From Callorhinus ursinus (Eukaryota > Chordata > Mammalia > Carnivora > Otariidae): a stretch of 64,000 nt of DNA. The notes under the pieces are model-generated. The model ran no database searches. It was not told where the DNA came from and saw only the letters and a program-made list of their open reading frames with translations. Shown piece by piece: positions 23,055-33,900 of this stretch (its first letter is position 1; the number at the start of each line of letters is the position of its first letter). Location of the stretch: positions 22,574,081-22,638,080 of the forward strand of contig NW_020312966.1 of assembly GCF_003265705.1 (NCBI RefSeq), written 5' to 3'. Position numbers and translations under genes: made by a program.

Positions 23055-23335
23055 AGATATTCATTTATTCTGCCCTCATTCAACAGTCATTGTAGAGTGT
23101 ATGTTCATGACAGACCCTGGAGGTAGAGCCATAAACAAGAAAGGCATTGTGTCTGCCTCCTCAAGACGTACCTACGGATAGGAAAACCCAACCCTGAAGA
23201 CAACTGTCAAAGAGTATAAATGGTAGAGGAAAAACAGGGTGCTGTGGGACCACTGAGGAGGGGCAACTGGCTCACAGTCCAAAGGAGGTTTCCCAGAAAT
23301 ACCTGGGTTAAGACCTGAGGCAGGAGTAGTTACAA
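23055..23335 (-). mobile_element. L2 3' end fragment
   Basis: Reads as reverse-complement L2 in the expected order: 'ttcatttattctgccctcat', 'gaccctggaggtagagccat', 'aggaggtttcccagaaatac', 'acctgaggcaggagtag'. Diverged and non-coding. Confidence 0.6.
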
Positions 23336-23599
23336 TTAGTGCCAAAAAATGAATGAGCTCTTATGAACTCTTCTGAAACAATCAGCCTTGTATGGACAAG
23401 CACAGTCTAAGTGAAGAGGATCACATGGTGGAAAATCATGAACATATGTACAGAATGGGTACCATCCATGTGAAGTGACAGTAAGGGGAAAGGTAGTATT
23501 TTTAAGATACATCAATTCTACTTTTTCTTCCCTTCAACGTATACCTGAGACTACTGTTGACTCTGGAGGTTCATGCCCGACCTTGAAAGACACTGAGGT

Positions 23600-23740
23600 T
23601 CATAGAGGAACAATATTGGCAGTTTTCTAAAAGGCAAATTGGCAATATTCAAGTTGTTTATATAATCTGATCCAGTGTGTCCATTCTAGGAATTAATCTT
23701 CAACAGGTGCTTATATATATAAATGGAAATTTATGCTCAG
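23600..23740 (+). mobile_element. Ancient L1 ORF2 3' fragment
   Basis: 'aaggcaaattggcaatattc' and 'ccattctaggaattaatctt' are the expected order for the ORF2 C-terminal region of old L1s, sense orientation. Short and uncertain. Confidence 0.45.
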
Positions 23741-23947
23741 TAACAGCACACGTTGGGAGAAAACTCAACAAGGGGGGGGAATAAAAATAAATTATCAGAT
23801 TTTACAAAATTAAAAATGCTATGCTCAGAAAATTAGTGGAAGTAATAAAAAAAAATCCAAAGTGGAATAAGACAAATCTTGTCTACACTGATTATGTATT
23901 ACTTAAATAGTAAGAAAAATAATGTAATTTGTTTTTTTAATTTTTTT
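23741..23947. other. Unassigned AT-rich sequence
   Basis: Nothing recognised apart from short A and T runs. Confidence 0.4.
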
Positions 23948-23954
23948 TAAAAAA

Positions 23955-24188
23955 GACCTATACACCAGGGCGTCTGGGTGGCTCAGTTGGTTAAGCGACT
24001 GCCTTCGGCTCAGGTCATGATCCTGGAGTCCCAGGATCGAGTCCCGCATCGGGCTCCCTGCTCAGCGGGGAGTCTGCTTCTCCCTCTGACCCTCTTCCCT
24101 CTCGTGCTCTCTGTCTCTCATTCCCTTTCTCTCAAATAAATAAATAAAATCTTAAAAAAAAATAAAAATAAAAAACACCTATACGCCA
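23955..24188 (+). mobile_element. Young CAN SINE with 13-bp target-site duplication
   Basis: SINE body 23968-24175, very close to the copy at 16651-16857 including the 'gaccctcttccctctcgtgc' body. Flanks 'gacctatacacca' (23955-23967) and 'cacctatacgcca' (24176-24188) match except for two positions. Confidence 0.94.
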
Positions 24189-24422
24189 TTTGTATCAGAT
24201 CATTCTGCATGTTTGGGAGCTACCTCCACCTCCCTGGTGTCCTAATCTAGCAGAGCTCTTTAATTTATAGCATCTCACTGAATCCACTTCACAAGCTTGA
24301 GGGAAAAAATGGCCACACTGATAGTTCCTAAAGTGGCAAAAACCTGTAGAATTAGAGAAGAAAGGGAATGTTGAAGATGTACTGAGTGACTCTCTGGAAC
24401 ATACAAAACTCAGCAATCTACA

Positions 24423-24605
24423 TCAATTATCTTGTTTAATCCCTTGCAACAACAACAGCACCATGAGCAAGGTGATATTAATCCTCTTTTTATATTGGAC
24501 AGGCTGAGGTTCAGAGATACCAAGTGACTCTCCCAAGGTAATGCAGCGTTGTCTGTGATGGGGCTGGAATCTGAAACCAGGCTGCTTGAATTTGCAGCCT
24601 GAGCT
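24423..24605 (-). mobile_element. MIR
   Basis: Reverse-complement MIR: 'ttatcttgtttaatcccttg', 'ggctgaggttcagagatacc', 'aagtgactctcccaaggtaa', 'gggctggaatctgaaaccag'. Diverged, as expected for this ancient SINE. Confidence 0.85.
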
Positions 24606-24983
24606 ATTTACAAAGTATGCACCATGATGATGCCCATCTTGGTTATGCAGGAACTAAGGTTCTTAATCCTGAGGAAACGGAGTTACTGCATCCAACATGG
24701 CATGTCATACTTCTATAAAAGCTGCTGCTGATTTTCAAATCCATGTGTTCAGACGTTAAATCTCATGTTTTTTTTGCCCGCAAGGTTATGTCTATATGCT
24801 TGAGATACAACGTATTTTCAGTTACAAGCGATAGATGGGTCTTCAAAAATAAGTAAAGTGCAAGGGAGAGCCTGAGGGTAACAATGTTCCTGGTGATTTC
24901 CCTATCAGCTTTCCTAACTCCATAACTTTAACAAATAAATATGCTCTGTGGTTGGTTTGGCCTGAAGCTCTGAAAGCCTGATC

Positions 24984-25118
24984 TCATCCATTTAGATGTA
25001 GTGCAAGTCCTTGCCTGATTTTTTCTTTAGACTCTTCTTCTGTGTCATCTCCAGGGCTACAAGGTGGTCCCATCATAAGCTCTGGATCTTCCTTGCCTTC
25101 AGATTCTTGGATCAAATG
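24984..25118 (-). other. Exon-like open segment, possible terminal exon (speculative)
   Basis: A 45-codon minus-strand frame rich in E, D, K, S and P (contains 'GDDTEEESKEKIRQ') ends at TGA (24984-24986). An AG at 25106-25107 preceded by a branch-like 'gctaac' could be an acceptor, but no strong pyrimidine tract is present. If joined to 25329-25390 the phase fits. I do not recognise the protein. It could equally be chance or an old retrocopy. Confidence 0.2.
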
Positions 25119-25328
25119 TTAGCAATTTAAAAGATACATCTGGTCTGGTTTGATAACAAAGAAGTCAAAATATATTTTAAACAAATAAAAACTCAACTAG
25201 TATCCTGGGTAGTTAATTAGAAATGAAGCAACAACAGACATTATCAGCCACTTTCCCAAATGTCCTCTTATCCAGTTTACCTGGAAAACAGAGCTTTTGC
25301 ATAGAGAGGTAACAAGAACATGCTATAC

Positions 25329-25390
25329 CTGATAAATAAAGATGAGTTTCCTTTGCTTGTTGAAACTGGGCCATCCACAACGTACCATCA
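25329..25390 (-). other. Exon-like segment (speculative internal exon)
   Basis: On the minus strand 62 bases lie between an acceptor-like 'tttccacctcag' and a donor-like 'CAG|GTATAG'. They are open in the phase giving 'DGTLWMAQFQQAKETHLYLS' and would join in frame to 24984-25105. The surrounding minus-strand frame is open over 25213-25413. No family recognised and no conservation evidence available here. Confidence 0.2.
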
Positions 25391-26659
25391 CTGAGGTGGA
25401 AACCAATCATCACTCAGCCTACATTAATGTCATGATATCGTAATTGTGATTCACTCAATGGTCTTCTGCAGACAGCAGTTCTTATAAATAAGCCCCCTCA
25501 TTCAGAATGCCACAGAATGCGCTCAGATGACTGGCAGAGGCAACATAAATATAGATCATCATCATAATTGTAATTTATATCGGCATAATGTCCTCCTTAC
25601 AAAGCATTTAAATGGCTATGAATATTTTCTTCAAATTTGTCCTAATTCAAATACATATGTGACTGTTGTTTATCTCTGTCATGATATGAAAAATGAATTA
25701 AAACTATAATCACAATTTGTGTTTGTGGAGGAAGATGATTTCTAGCTTTCTTAGAAAACAAAAAGGAAAACTGATTTTACAGGATTTTAAAAAACAAGTT
25801 GGTAGGTATTTGTAATGTTGCACTATGCATTGTGCTAGTAATAAAGTATTTTTATTTCCTCATTCAAGCCTGTGAGGTTATTATTCTTTTGTAATAACAC
25901 TCCATTAGTCCAAGATTTAAAACTTAATAGTGTTTATTTGCAAATATTGTGCAAATAAAAATTTTCCTTTCTGATTCTCCTTTCTTTTATTCATCCCAAA
26001 TTTCAAAATAGTTAAACTTCAAAATAGCTTGTTGTTTTTTTTTTTTAACTTGTATACCGTGTTCTAAATGGAGTTTATTCTGTAATATACCAAGATTTGT
26101 TTATGTAGTCTCTGCTCTAGGATCTGCTCATCTACCTCATTAATTTCTCTTTCTCTGTTAGATCACATTCATTATCACACCCACATGCTCCAGCATTTCC
26201 CACAGTAAAAAACAAACATTGACTCCAGCGTCCTCCTCTCAAGTGCCCGATCCGTATTCACAGAGAAATTCAGAATTTGCTTCCTTACCTTCCATTCTCT
26301 CTTGCATTCTTCCCACTCCCTTGTCTTCCTCACTATACTGATGTTCTTCTCATGGTTGTCAAAGACCATTATGGTTAGAATTAAAGTATATATAGGCATT
26401 ATACCTGTTGGACATGGGCTCCCAGCAGCCTCTGCCATAGAGGCTGATCCCTTTTCCATGATACACTTCCTGTCTTTTGTGAAAGCGTGCTTTCTCAGTT
26501 TTCCTTCTATCTCTCCAGAAGCCCCCTTTCCATCTCCGTAGCTAATGTCTCCTGTCAAAATATGTGTTAGTTATATTTGTTTCATTAAGGTTTTTTTTCC
26601 TGAGGTTTTATCTTACTCTTTCATTTCATTTTTTCTATTCTTTCATTTTGCTTGACTGC

Positions 26660-27135
26660 TTTGGTTTCTATGTATTAGATAAAACAGCCTTATCCCCTGA
26701 TCTTGAAAGAGTGGCTTCCTGTAGAGGAGGAAACTTACCATTCAGCCTTACCCTAGCTCTTGATTGTCTCTCAACCCTTTGTGATTGTGCAAGCAGCTTT
26801 CTAATTTTGTTCTTTCCAGCTAATCTCTTAACTCTGGCAAAAGACCCTGTAGGCAAAGGATCTCTGATGGGAACCAAAACTCCCCCTCCAAGCAATAAGG
26901 ACTACCAGCAAGACCCTGCCCATTCCAACTTGACCTTCACTGCCTACCAGCATGTACCCACGGACTTTTGCCCCACATTTTCCTTATCTAAATCTGGAAG
27001 TATTTTCGACATTTTGGAGACAGTCTTTGAGATGTTAGTCCGCTGTTTTCTGTTGTTGGCCTCACAAATAAATTCCTTCTCCATTTTACCACTACTTGTT
27101 TCTCCGCCTTTGGATTTTGTCAGCAGAGAGTGACT
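26660..27135 (+). mobile_element. LTR-like segment of a class I endogenous retrovirus (tentative)
   Basis: Layout suggests an LTR: a C-rich middle, AATAAA at about 27069-27074, and a pyrimidine-rich U5-like stretch ('ttccttctccattttaccac', 'tttctccgcctttggatttt') before 'gcagagagtgactgaacctt'. This resembles old gamma-retroviral solo LTRs of the MER50 type. I cannot fix the ends or a target duplication, and no gag, pol or env sequence follows. An open frame (26564-27133) crosses it but looks accidental. Confidence 0.35.
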
Positions 27136-27873
27136 GAACCTTGTCTGTTTGGGACCCCAGAGCCAGAGCCTGGCAACACGGAAGTGTGTGTGGGCGGCAA
27201 CAACACATAACGGGGTTCCAGACAAATGTATGAGCTCTTCTCTGGGCGGTGACCCAGGGCTGGAGTTTGCGGTGGGGGGGGGGGGGCGAAGGTGCCAAGC
27301 TCATGACCACCATGATCCCAGAGAGCACCTCCTAGATCCAGAGCTGGTGCCAAACTGGAAGCCTGCCTCTCCCCTGCCCTTGAGGCTCCAGAACAAGGAA
27401 ACAGGTCTCCGGCTCAGAAAGCTGGGGGCTGGGGAAGTGGACAGGGACGGTGGAGTTTCAGTCTGCAGTGTGTGCGCTGCAGGATGGCTGTCTGCCCACA
27501 ACTGTCTCTCTGCTTGCTACAGTCCTGGGGCACCCAGGATCACCAGAGCCCCTGGGCTCCAGCGCTCGGGGATCGAGGATGTCCCCCGGGGCAGCCACGA
27601 AACCAGAAGAGCTGATATACTTGCAAGCTCACCTCGGGAGAGGCCTGGCTCCGGGGCCGGCGGGGAGCGGGACGACGGCGCCTGCGCAGGACGAGGTGGG
27701 AGGAGCGTACAGATGCCGCCCAAGAGGAAGGAAAGAAGGGCTAAGGCTAGAGCAAGACAGAGGGAACTACAGATGTTGCCCGCCAGGCAGCAGGCCGTAG
27801 ACGGGTGCTAGAGTAGATGCCTGCCTTTCAGGCTGAAGTGTTATAAATAGCAAAAAAAAAAAAAAAAAAAAAA
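27136..27873 (+). other. CpG-rich patch ending in an A22 run, possible retrocopy or promoter remnant
   Basis: GC- and CpG-rich sequence, strikingly unlike its surroundings, with a 13-G run (27274-27286), 'gcgcctgcgcagg' (27678-27690, NRF1-like) and a short frame with ATG at 27714. It ends at 'ttataaatagc' followed by 22 A (27852-27873). The A-run suggests a processed retrocopy on the plus strand, but I find no target duplication and do not recognise a parent gene. It may instead be part of the adjoining L1 5'UTR. Confidence 0.4.
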
Positions 27874-28395
27874 GAAGAAGCCTCAGGGGCAGAAAGTGGC
27901 GCACCTCTGCGTGGTGTGCCTTTGCGCTGAGCCCCAGCAGGTGAGTACCCGCGCCCCAGCCCCTTTCCAGGCAAGTCTGTTTGTTATAGTCTCTTGGGTC
28001 TGGTAGACGCCAGCCCCGTCGGTTTGCAAAGTTAGATGTTTGGGGGCTCTTCTCTCAGGTGCAGGTTTTAAAGTTGGGGTGTCTGAGGGGGGGTTCAGAC
28101 CCTTCGCTCCTCGGGGAGAATCTCGCTCCGGGTTTTGAGTCACAACCCTCCGGATTGTGGGTGGCAGACAGCACCGGGAATGGAGTTCATGCCGAGGTGG
28201 TGACCCAGCCTTTGCTACCTGCTTCGGTGTGTGGCTTTCCTCTCGTTTGCCTGATGTGTGGTTGTTGCTCAACCAACATTTACGTCTTTTTTTTTCCGGG
28301 GAAACTGTTCCATTGGTGGCATAGATTTGGTGTGTCCATGGGAGGAGGTCAGCCCAGGATCCTCCTGCATCTTGAACTGGAAGCCCCCAGATATT
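27874..28395 (-). mobile_element. Old L1 5'UTR, antisense
   Basis: The order 'ttagatgtttgggggctctt', 'aggtgcaggttttaaagttg', 'gtgtgtccatgggaggaggt' and 'catcttgaactggaa' reads as the reverse complement of an old L1 5'UTR, whose first bases lie at about 28390. A good splice-donor consensus on the plus strand ('ccagcag|gtgagta', junction 27940/27941) lies within it. CpG density is still fairly high. Confidence 0.6.
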
Positions 28396-28899
28396 TCTTA
28401 GTTGTCTTGTTATGTCTGGGACTCTGGCATAGATCCCCTGTTGTCTTCTATATTCCGTCTTGCCTCGTGGCCTTAAAGACCACGTAAAGAGGCTTCTTAC
28501 TCCTAAATCTGTATTTCCACCCTGACCTCTTCTCTGGGTTTAAGACCTAATTCCTCAGTTGCTTTTGTGAAAACTCTACTTGGATGTCCTGTAAACATCA
28601 AGGACTTGCTTACTGTTTGTTTAGCAAGCGGAACTCCTGCATCTACAGCCTCCCTAAATATTTTATGCCTCATTTCAGTAAACAACATCATGTACTGATT
28701 TTCTCAAGCCAAAATAATTCCCATGGACCCCTTTAGAAAGAGTGAAATTTATTTCCAAAATAAGTCCCAAAGTCTTCTGGGGGTTGTCCACTCTTTCTGT
28801 CCCATTGCTACCACTCTGGTCCAAGTCTTTCCACCCCTACCCTAAGCTTCTGAAAATCCTACAATTGGCCATTCACATCCAGAGATGACCTTCTCCCCT
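28396..28899. other. Unassigned sequence
   Basis: No gene or repeat recognised; short open frames only. Confidence 0.4.
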
Positions 28900-29390
28900 A
28901 GCTTATTATTTATACAGCAACCATGTGAGCTTTTTTAATAACAAAATTCAGAACCTACCAATTTCTAACTTAAATCCGTTTGATGGTTTCCCATATCCTT
29001 AGAATAAAACACAGAGTTCTGACAACACATGTCAAAATCTGCCGTTTTCCCCTGCATTTAGCACTACACTCACCACTTTTCCTACTGTCTAGTCACACAA
29101 ACTTCCTTGTAAGTAACTACAATACCTAAAATATCCTACCAGCAAATCTCCCCCGCTCCTAATTATTCTGTCACATCACTGTGTTTATGTCCTTCCTGCT
29201 TCGTAATTATGTTCTGTGTGTTTAATTTACTTAAGGATCTTCTAATAGGAAGGGGCATTCATATTATGAATTCCACCAGATAAGAGACTTTATCATTTTT
29301 TAACTATTTTTTTCCCACCAACTAGGAAAGTATCTGTCCTCTTGTAGGTATGCAGTAAATATTCACTGAATGAACAATCAGGCTGTCCTC
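28900..29390 (+). mobile_element. L2, 3' part
   Basis: Sense L2 order is visible: 'tggtttcccatatccttaga' with 'ataaaacacag', a C-rich middle, 'aagtatctgtcctcttgtag' and the terminal 'gcagtaaatattcactgaat'. Diverged and non-coding. Confidence 0.7.
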
Positions 29391-30234
29391 ATCACATTGC
29401 ATTTAACCTTAAATTTATCCATTCACAACTATTCAATGAAAACTTAATGCAGCATTTGGTAAGAAACTATTTATCTCTCGGCTTCTAGAACAGAGGTCAG
29501 CATATTATAGCCTGAAGTCCAAATTCTTCCTGCTGCTTGTTATTGTAAATGAAGTTTTTTTAGAAGGCAGCCATGCCTTTTCAGTTACTTACTCATTGTC
29601 TGCGGCTGCTTTGTGCTTTAGGGTTGAGTAGTTGTAGCAGAGACTGCCTCTTGGCTTGGGAAGACTAAAATATTTGCTCCCTGGCCCTTCACAGGAAAAA
29701 TTTATTGACCTCAGCTTCAAAAAAATCCCAATGTGATAATTGCCTCAGTAGAGAATCTTCTTTTGTTGCATTTTCAAAACTAACAGTCAAGCAAAGAATT
29801 TTAAAGACAGCCTAATACATCCTGTGCAACATCAAGATCAGTGTCCATTCTCCATCTTGATCTCCCCATATTTATAGTCCTGAGTCTCTATTCCGAAGAC
29901 TGGGTTTTAGTCGAGACTTATCCATGAACACTTGATAGTCACCAAGCCCTGAACGTTTTCCAGGTTCAGTCTCATCATCTGTGAGTTGAGAAGAATAACG
30001 TTTGCTTTGGCTAACTGAATGCTTGTGAGGAAGGAGTTAAGTGTCACACACCTGTGGCTAAGTTTGGGTTTTTGACTTTTATCTTTCTGAAGTCTCCTTA
30101 ATTGTGCTGTCCTCAGTGGCCCCCATTCTCTGCTTCACTTCTGGCAAAAGCTGTTTTGATTGCAGGTTATGATCATGACGTGCAATTAGGCTGTCTGGAC
30201 TTAAATTAAACTCTCACATATAAGAGTTTAAAAA
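29391..30234. other. Unassigned sequence, possible MIR trace
   Basis: A stretch near 29880-30020 ('ttccaggttcagtctcatca') may be a worn MIR. Otherwise nothing recognised. Confidence 0.35.
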
Positions 30235-30495
30235 TAATTTTTATGAAGATATAATTCACACATAACATTGTATAAGTTTCAGGTGTACAACATTGATTTG
30301 ATACATTTATGTGGTCATATAATGGTCATGGTAGCATTTAGCTGACACTTCTTTCATATCACATACTTACCATTTCTCCCAGTGTCAGGAAGAATTAGGA
30401 TCTAGTCTCTTAGCAAGTTTAACATTTATAATACAATTTTATGGTCTATAATCACTGTACCATGTACAGATCTCCAGAACTTATTTGCTAGTTTC
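30235..30495 (-). mobile_element. Old L1 3'UTR fragment, antisense
   Basis: 'gatataattcacacataaca', 'aggtgtacaacattgatttg', 'tagtctcttagcaagtttaa' and 'tataatcactgtaccatgta' occur in the order of a reverse-complement L1 3'UTR. Confidence 0.75.
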
Positions 30496-30770
30496 AGACT
30501 TTAATAAGTTAACTAACCTTTTTGAGGCGCCTGCGTGGCTCAAGTTGGTGAAGTGTCTGCCGTTGGCTCAGGTCATGATCTCAGGGTCCTGGGATCGAGC
30601 CCCCTGACCGGGGGGCTTATCCCTCTCCCTCTGCCTTCTCCCCCACCCCACTGTCTCTCTGTCTTTCCCTCTCAAGTAAAATCTTTTAAAAAAAGAGTTA
30701 ACTCACCTTTTCAAGTCTCAGATCTTTACTAGTAAAATGAGAAAATAAGAGGTAGTTCATATCGAGGTTA
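30496..30770 (+). mobile_element. MIR split by a CAN SINE
   Basis: MIR-like sequence on the left ('taagttaactaacctt') resumes at 30695 ('gagttaactcaccttt', 'aaaatgagaaaataagaggt'). The SINE at about 30525-30694 sits between, with head 'gaggcgcctgcgtggctcaa', a shortened body and tail. Its flanks 'agttaactaacctttt' and 'agttaactcacctttt' are the target duplication with one mismatch. Confidence 0.8.
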
Positions 30771-30774
30771 CTGT

Positions 30775-30985
30775 GAATCAGGTACTGCTTTAAGCCCTTT
30801 AGGTATGTTAATTTGTTTAATAATCTTAGCAACACAATGAAGTCAGAGTTATTATTATTGGCATCCCAGGTTATAGATAATAAAATTGAGGCACTAAGAA
30901 GTTAAGATTACCGACCCGATAAATAGAAGAGCGGAGGTTTGAACCCAGTCCCTGGGTTTAGCTTCTTATCTTAGCATAAAATTCT
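30775..30985 (-). mobile_element. MIR
   Basis: 'aggtatgttaatttgtttaa', 'aaaattgaggcactaagaag' and 'gcggaggtttgaacccagtc' follow reverse-complement MIR order. Confidence 0.8.
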
Positions 30986-33900
30986 GGTTGGAATTACCCA
31001 AAGGAAATGATGAAAAATTCTTGACAGCTCCTGCATTAGAAATCATGCCATAAATGTGAATTATTACTTTATCCAGTCTTCTGTAGGCATCTATTCTGAG
31101 TGGAAAATGTCCTGCTCTGTTCTTCCAGAATTACTTTGATTATATTTAGTATGTTAGAAATTTAAACTGAGGAATTTTTAAAACAGAATACACAGTAGTG
31201 CACATTCCATTAGCTGTCTAGAAAACTATACTTTTATACTTATGGGAAAATAGAGTGACAAAGGCAGACAGCACTTCAGTATTATTATGAAAATAGATTT
31301 GCCTTCACAGACACTCTGAAAGGATCTTGAGGATTCACAGGGATCCCAAACAAACTTGGAGAATCACTCACATAGAAGAAAATTGAGCTACCTAGCCATT
31401 TTTTAAATAAGCAATTCTTCCAAAAGGAAACCATTTTATATATATGTATATAGTAGATTATATAGATTATATATATATATAGTAGATTATATATATGTAG
31501 TAGATTATCCATCTATCATCTCTCTATCGTTTATCTGTAATACATATATTGGCAATTATTCAGAGTCTAAGGATCTCCTTTTTTGTTCCAAAGTTAGGAT
31601 AACACACAGAAATTACAAGGCTAGACACCCCGCCCCTCTTCCTGCCACCACCATTTTAATATCCAAACCCAAAGACAGTTTTAAGCATTCATTCTTATCT
31701 GTATGGACAGCCTACTCTTCTTTTGGAACAAATCAACTTTAGAACTGTGCTCAGGGGCCAGACAAAAGATAGGCAGATATTGATTTTACCAGGAATGACA
31801 GAAAGCTTATGTCCTCATTTTCTTTTTTTATATCAGATTCTTGTCATTCTTAAAGCACTCTGCACAGACACACAGACACACACACCCCCACACCCCCACA
31901 CACCCCATCTTGATCTTCAAACAGAGCAAAGCATTCACTGAAACTATTTTAATAGGAAAAGACCACTGCAGCATTGAATTCCAGATTCTTAAAAACACTG
32001 GTTTCTGTAATAGCTTTTTTTTTTTCCCTAGCACTGGCTATGATTTTTTTTCTTATTAAATGTCATTGAGTATTTTGCCACCAAAGATTTGGCCTTTCTT
32101 CTTACAATTTTATGTTGTCTCTGTATTTCTTCCAACATCACCAGTTGCAATGTGTGGGGTAGAACCTCATTCTAGAATATTGTTCTCTTCTTAGACATTG
32201 ATGTTTAAATAATTATGAAAACCACTGCAAAGTTAGTACCAAGCCAGTGAAAAAAATGTCTGTCAGCAATTTCACATGTGGGAAGCACGAATTCAGTATT
32301 ATGTTGATTTTCAAAGACCTAATAAAACATAAAGTTTACATTTTGACAGCTTGAGTTAAAATTAATCTAAACAAAATGCCCGAGGTGAAGGTGATTTCCT
32401 AAGTAAATAGCAGGAGTTGGTTGGAGAAGATACTAATTCTCAGTATAAAAGAACCTCAAATATGTGATCATTAATATTTCTATTCCCCTTTTCAAGCAGA
32501 TGTTAAGATAAATGGTATGGCTCCCCAAGTCTATTTTATGATCTTGTCTTTAAGACAATTACTTCCATGTACTCAATATTTGAATAACATCAAGAAGAAT
32601 TTGCCACCTTCAGAAAGGCATTACCAATGGAAACTACAGATATTCGGTACTACGAAGACAAACTGTTCCACTGAGGCTAGATTTTCCGACGGATGTGTAT
32701 CTTAATTAAGACCGGAGACATAGCGGGGTAGTCAGAGTTAGTAACTGTGTAATCAAAATCACATATTTTTAAAAGTTTAGAGCTAATAGCATATGTGTTG
32801 ATTTAAGTTATCCTTTAAAAAGAAATGCATGAAGAAAACGGGTAGCTTCACTACAGTCTTTGTGGATAGAGATTATAAAACTAAGAATATAAGTGGTATC
32901 AGATTTATTTCTTTCAATCCAATCTTGCTTTTTTTTCTGCCTAATTATTCTAGGAACAATATCTACTTTTTTTCCGCTTCTATATCTACCCAGGCTGGCA
33001 GAGACTATAAAGATATGAGTGAATGAATAGCTCGCTGGTTCTTCTGGCTCACTTTAGAATATTTAGAAAATTACAGAAATCATAAAAATCAAAATCACCC
33101 AGATTCCTTCCACCTTGAAGAGACCAGTTAATTTATTGTGTTCTGTTAAGTTCTTTTAGGCAATGTTCTATACCCCTTAATGTCATTCTAAAGCATTATT
33201 TCTAATGACAGGAGGAAAATAAATAAACACAAAGTCATTTGCCCCTTGGTTGCAAAAGGATATTGAGTTCAGAGAGATCTGATATATCAATAGGAGAAGG
33301 CAGTTCTGAATGCTAAATCAAATTACACCTTTTCCTGTTGGGATTTTAACATCTGCCTCCGTGTAGATTGATTAGAATAAAGCAACCATCAGAGGCCCTT
33401 TGTCTGTGTTTGGGCGAAACCACTGAGGAGTGGCCATCAGATTACCCACAGAGGGGCAGCTGTGAGATGGGGTCTGACAGCTGACTTCATTATAATTCCT
33501 GCGCTGCAGACTGCAATGGATTTGTCCTTTAATTGAGCTGGGCCAGCAAACTGCCCAGAGAGGAAAGGGGAGGGAAATGGCTGGATAGTTAATAACACAA
33601 CAGAAAAGGTAGCAGGTGAATCTCACTCTAGGACAGAACAGAGTATCAGGACAATCCTGGAAAGAAACGTTTGGTATGTAGAGCATTCCAATCGCTTTAA
33701 TTGAAATTGTCCTAACTTGGCTATTGGAATAGCTTCAAAAGTTCTTTTATTAATCGGGGACTTTTTTTTTTTCCACCTTAGCAGGTAATTTCTAAAATAT
33801 TTGCCTGTCGCTTCCTTTGCCATATGTTTTTGAATACTGTGTACCAAAAGAAGTTTCTGCAGAAGTGTATGAACAATTATGTATAAAAAAGCAAAGACGA

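Larger units (their letters stand above)
24606..26659. other. Mostly unassigned sequence
   Basis: Contains the two speculative exon-like segments. The portion 26170-26560 is CT-rich with a 127-codon minus-strand frame (26175-26558) lacking domains; it may be an old LINE remnant. No confident gene. Confidence 0.35.

Noticed and set aside
26175..26558. A 127-codon minus-strand frame
   Set aside because: Antisense to CT-rich sequence; no motif, splice context or family resemblance.
26564..27133. A 189-codon plus-strand frame starting with a hydrophobic stretch
   Set aside because: Its N-terminus is translated T-rich DNA and the rest crosses an LTR-like segment with an AATAAA signal; no recognisable protein.
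27136..27940. A first exon of a protein-coding gene
   Set aside because: CpG density and a good donor are suggestive, but the short frame at 27714 has no recognised homology, and L1 5'UTR or retrocopy explanations remain open. Kept only as a finding.
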